Assembly (NCBI GenBank): GCA_039105265.1
Contig: JAPFFF010000011.1
Span: 3,286,001-3,350,000, forward strand
Direction of reading: 5' to 3'
Length of the DNA: 64,000 nt
Source of the DNA: Tritrichomonas musculus
Lineage: Eukaryota > Parabasalia > Tritrichomonadida > Tritrichomonadidae
In this document: positions 62,148-64,000 of the stretch, one piece after another
How positions within the stretch are numbered: the first letter of the stretch is position 1
Layout of the letters: each line of letters begins with the position of its first letter
Position numbers and translations under genes: made by a program
The notes under the pieces: model-generated
What the model was told of the DNA's origin: nothing
What the model saw: only the letters and a program-made list of their open reading frames with translations
Databases searched by the model: none

Positions 62148-62354
62148 TATAAAATTTCCTCTGAAAAAGAATTGATAATATTTTTTCAATTTTTTTGAGA
62201 AAATTTATTCAATTTATTCACTTTTTCATAGAATTGTGTAAGAGATGAACATTATTTTATTGAGTTTAATAAAAAAGAGAAAATAATTTTATAGCCATAA
62301 AGCTATAAAATCATTTGCAAAGCAATTTAAATAATAACTTTATATTTTTTATTA

Positions 62355-62596
62355 AGGTACAAATCCAGTACGTTTAGTAACCGCAATTTTTTTTGACATT
62401 CTCAAAGAATAAGATGACATGTTAAATAAAAACCGATTATTTTCATACATTTCATATAACATGTCATACTGTTTATTTAAATTGTAAAATATGTGTCAAA
62501 AACAAACCTAGTCAATTTAAACTTTTTCAGAGACATGCAACTATTCAAATAATAAACGTTCTCCTATTCAAAAAATAACGTACTGGATTTGTACCT
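62355..62596. mobile_element. 242-bp MITE, copy 2 (inverted)
   Basis: Same element as 56618-56859 in the opposite orientation, again between TA dinucleotides (62353-62354, 62597-62598). Comparison by eye shows no difference. Confidence 0.85.
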
Positions 62597-64000
62597 TAAA
62601 AATCATAATGATAAAAGAGATAAATTTAGCAAGTTATATTAAAAAAATAGTCAATGATCTGCTTTTGAACTTATCTTAATACAAAGGATATCAAAAAAAA
62701 CACGAGATATAGAATTTCTTAAGGAGTTTATGGAAAGATGAGATAAATTATTATTTACACAATACACTTATTTGGGCCTAAATATAAAAGCTCGCTGGGT
62801 TGGGAAATACCGAAAGTATTTGTCTTCTTGCATTAGAATTGACTTCTAATCTGAAAATCTAAATATTTTCTCATTCCGTGAGAGAAAGAATGATCGCATC
62901 ATGCATCTGAACTACTTTGTTCCATGGTAAGATGTGGTTGTTGTTTGGGTCTGTTCTGGGAGAGATATAGGTGCTTATCTGCTTATTTTCCTTTTTTATA
63001 AACTGACCGATTAATAAACCGCCAAAATATTCACAAAAAAATTGAGAACATTTTGTCCAAAAAAGTTTAAAAAAAAAAATCAATCAAAAAAATAGTTAAA
63101 GTGCCCCAAAAAAATAGGGGTCTCATTCAATAAAATAGGGGTCGACGATCAAGTTAAGAAAAAATTGAATATTTTTTCAGAAAATATAATTTTAAGAAAA
63201 AATTTTTTTTTCAAATATTTTTTTCTCAAAATAAATTTTTATTATCGTTTTCCCTTGAAATTAATTATTTTTTGAATCGACCCCCTATTTTTTGAATCGA
63301 CCCCCTTTATTTCTCTCACTTTATATCTTTTACATTATACCTCATAAAAGAATTATTATAATTAATATAAAATTAGCAAATCCTAAATTTATATTTTTTT
63401 AATTAATTTTGTTCTACAGTGAAAATATTTTCTGCATATTAACATATTATATGTTGTAAAAAAAAACATTCAAAGTCTTCTGATAGATCCTAATGAAATA
63501 TATATTTATTTAGATATTGTATAGAATTTTTGATTTAATTTCATCTCATAAATTTTTAGGTGATGATCATTTTATCTAAATTGGCCATTTTATTGATTTG
63601 GCATAGTTTAACTCTAAATTAAAGATAAAAACAGAAAAACAACATGCATACTTTGCTAAAATTTATAAAATACAATCAATTCATTGGGAATTATTATAAT
63701 AAACTGGTTCTCAACGGTTGTACAAGTATTTGAGAGGAATTCAAATTTCGTATTTGAAATTTCGTTAATATCTAAATTTATAATGAATATTTATTTTATA
63801 TACTTTCATAATTAACAATATAATGTTTGATTAGTTATAATGATTAAATAAGTTATTTAAAATATTGTTAAATTGTGCATTTAATTGCTTTTTTAAATTT
63901 TCTTCAGAAATGAATAAACTTCTATACAATTTTTGAATGTAGATAAATATAAATTCATGGAAAGAAAATTTTACATCATTCAAATTTTCAAAAGAAAAAA
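62597..64000. other. AT-rich stretch with inverted-repeat remnants
   Basis: No gene I can support. 63050-63085 is the reverse complement of 57060-57097 (TTTTGTCCAAAAAAGTTTAA). A hairpin-like pair of AAAATAGGGGTCGA words (63110-63144) and TCGACCCCCTATTTT-type words (63278-63305) suggests a ~200-bp MITE-like remnant. Confidence 0.45.

Larger units (their letters stand above)
57192..62252. mobile_element. Tc1/mariner-type element with Myb-bearing transposase, interrupted
   Basis: Inverted repeats of 21 bp (ATGTTCATCTCTTACACAAT plus T at 57192-57212; reverse complement at 62232-62252), each bordered by TA. 5.06 kb in total, of which 2.31 kb is a pogo-like element inserted at 59838-62147, so the original is ~2.75 kb. 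The transposase lies at 57959-59229. The 770 bp before it (57213-57958) has no clear gene. Confidence 0.65.

Noticed and set aside
62871-63083. 70-aa leftward frame
   Set aside because: Short, begins in a homopolymer-rich inverted repeat; no family recognised, though a transposon-protein relic cannot be excluded.
1-64000. tRNA or rRNA genes and trichomonad-type introns
   Set aside because: No T-loop-like GGTTCRANNCC word in a cloverleaf context and no GTATGT...ACTAACA pair was found by eye; a covariance search was not possible.

Overview
The window is AT-rich protist nuclear DNA. Short unspliced genes, a KDEL-type ER tail, a eukaryotic ribosomal protein and a Maverick/Polinton together point to a parabasalid (Tritrichomonas or Trichomonas type). 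This is inferred from gene style and mobile-element content, not from a marker gene.

Host genes lie in 0.5-21 kb: a PDI-like ER protein without a CXXC site; a decayed tandem calponin-homology/coiled-coil/beta-trefoil gene; an unrecognised, possibly macro/PARG-like protein; a membrane-anchored P-loop ATPase; a helical-repeat protein resembling SAPS phosphatase subunits; a CK2-type kinase; ribosomal protein eL30; a HRD3/SEL1L-like Sel1-repeat protein; a small bromodomain-NET (BET-like) protein; and a GRP170/Lhs1-type ER Hsp70. Three of these concern ER folding or degradation.

From 21 to 30 kb there are no credible genes. At least four non-autonomous DNA transposons with terminal inverted repeats and TA target sites lie side by side or nested. 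Two of them carry tandem-repeat arrays. A similar element occupies 6.2-8.1 kb.

From 30,535 to 56,596 there is one 26-kb Maverick/Polinton. It has ~233-bp terminal inverted repeats that differ at about two positions, so it is recent, and it looks whole. It carries PolB, integrase, packaging ATPase, adenain/Ulp1-type protease, a probable major capsid protein, candidate minor capsid proteins, two giant fibre-like proteins, an HNH nuclease, a small bZIP-like protein and several unknowns. Most genes read leftward. Four small rightward genes each sit head-to-head with a leftward gene. Start codons are preceded by one of two leader types, and five dynein-light-chain-like (G-I/V-Q-T-E/D, TQT) motifs are spread over four of its proteins.

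From 56.6 to 62.6 kb there is a transposon nest: two 242-bp MITE copies in opposite orientation flank a Tc1/mariner-type element whose transposase runs into a Myb/SANT domain. That element is itself interrupted by a pogo-like element with an open 492-aa transposase. The last 1.4 kb is AT-rich with inverted-repeat remnants.
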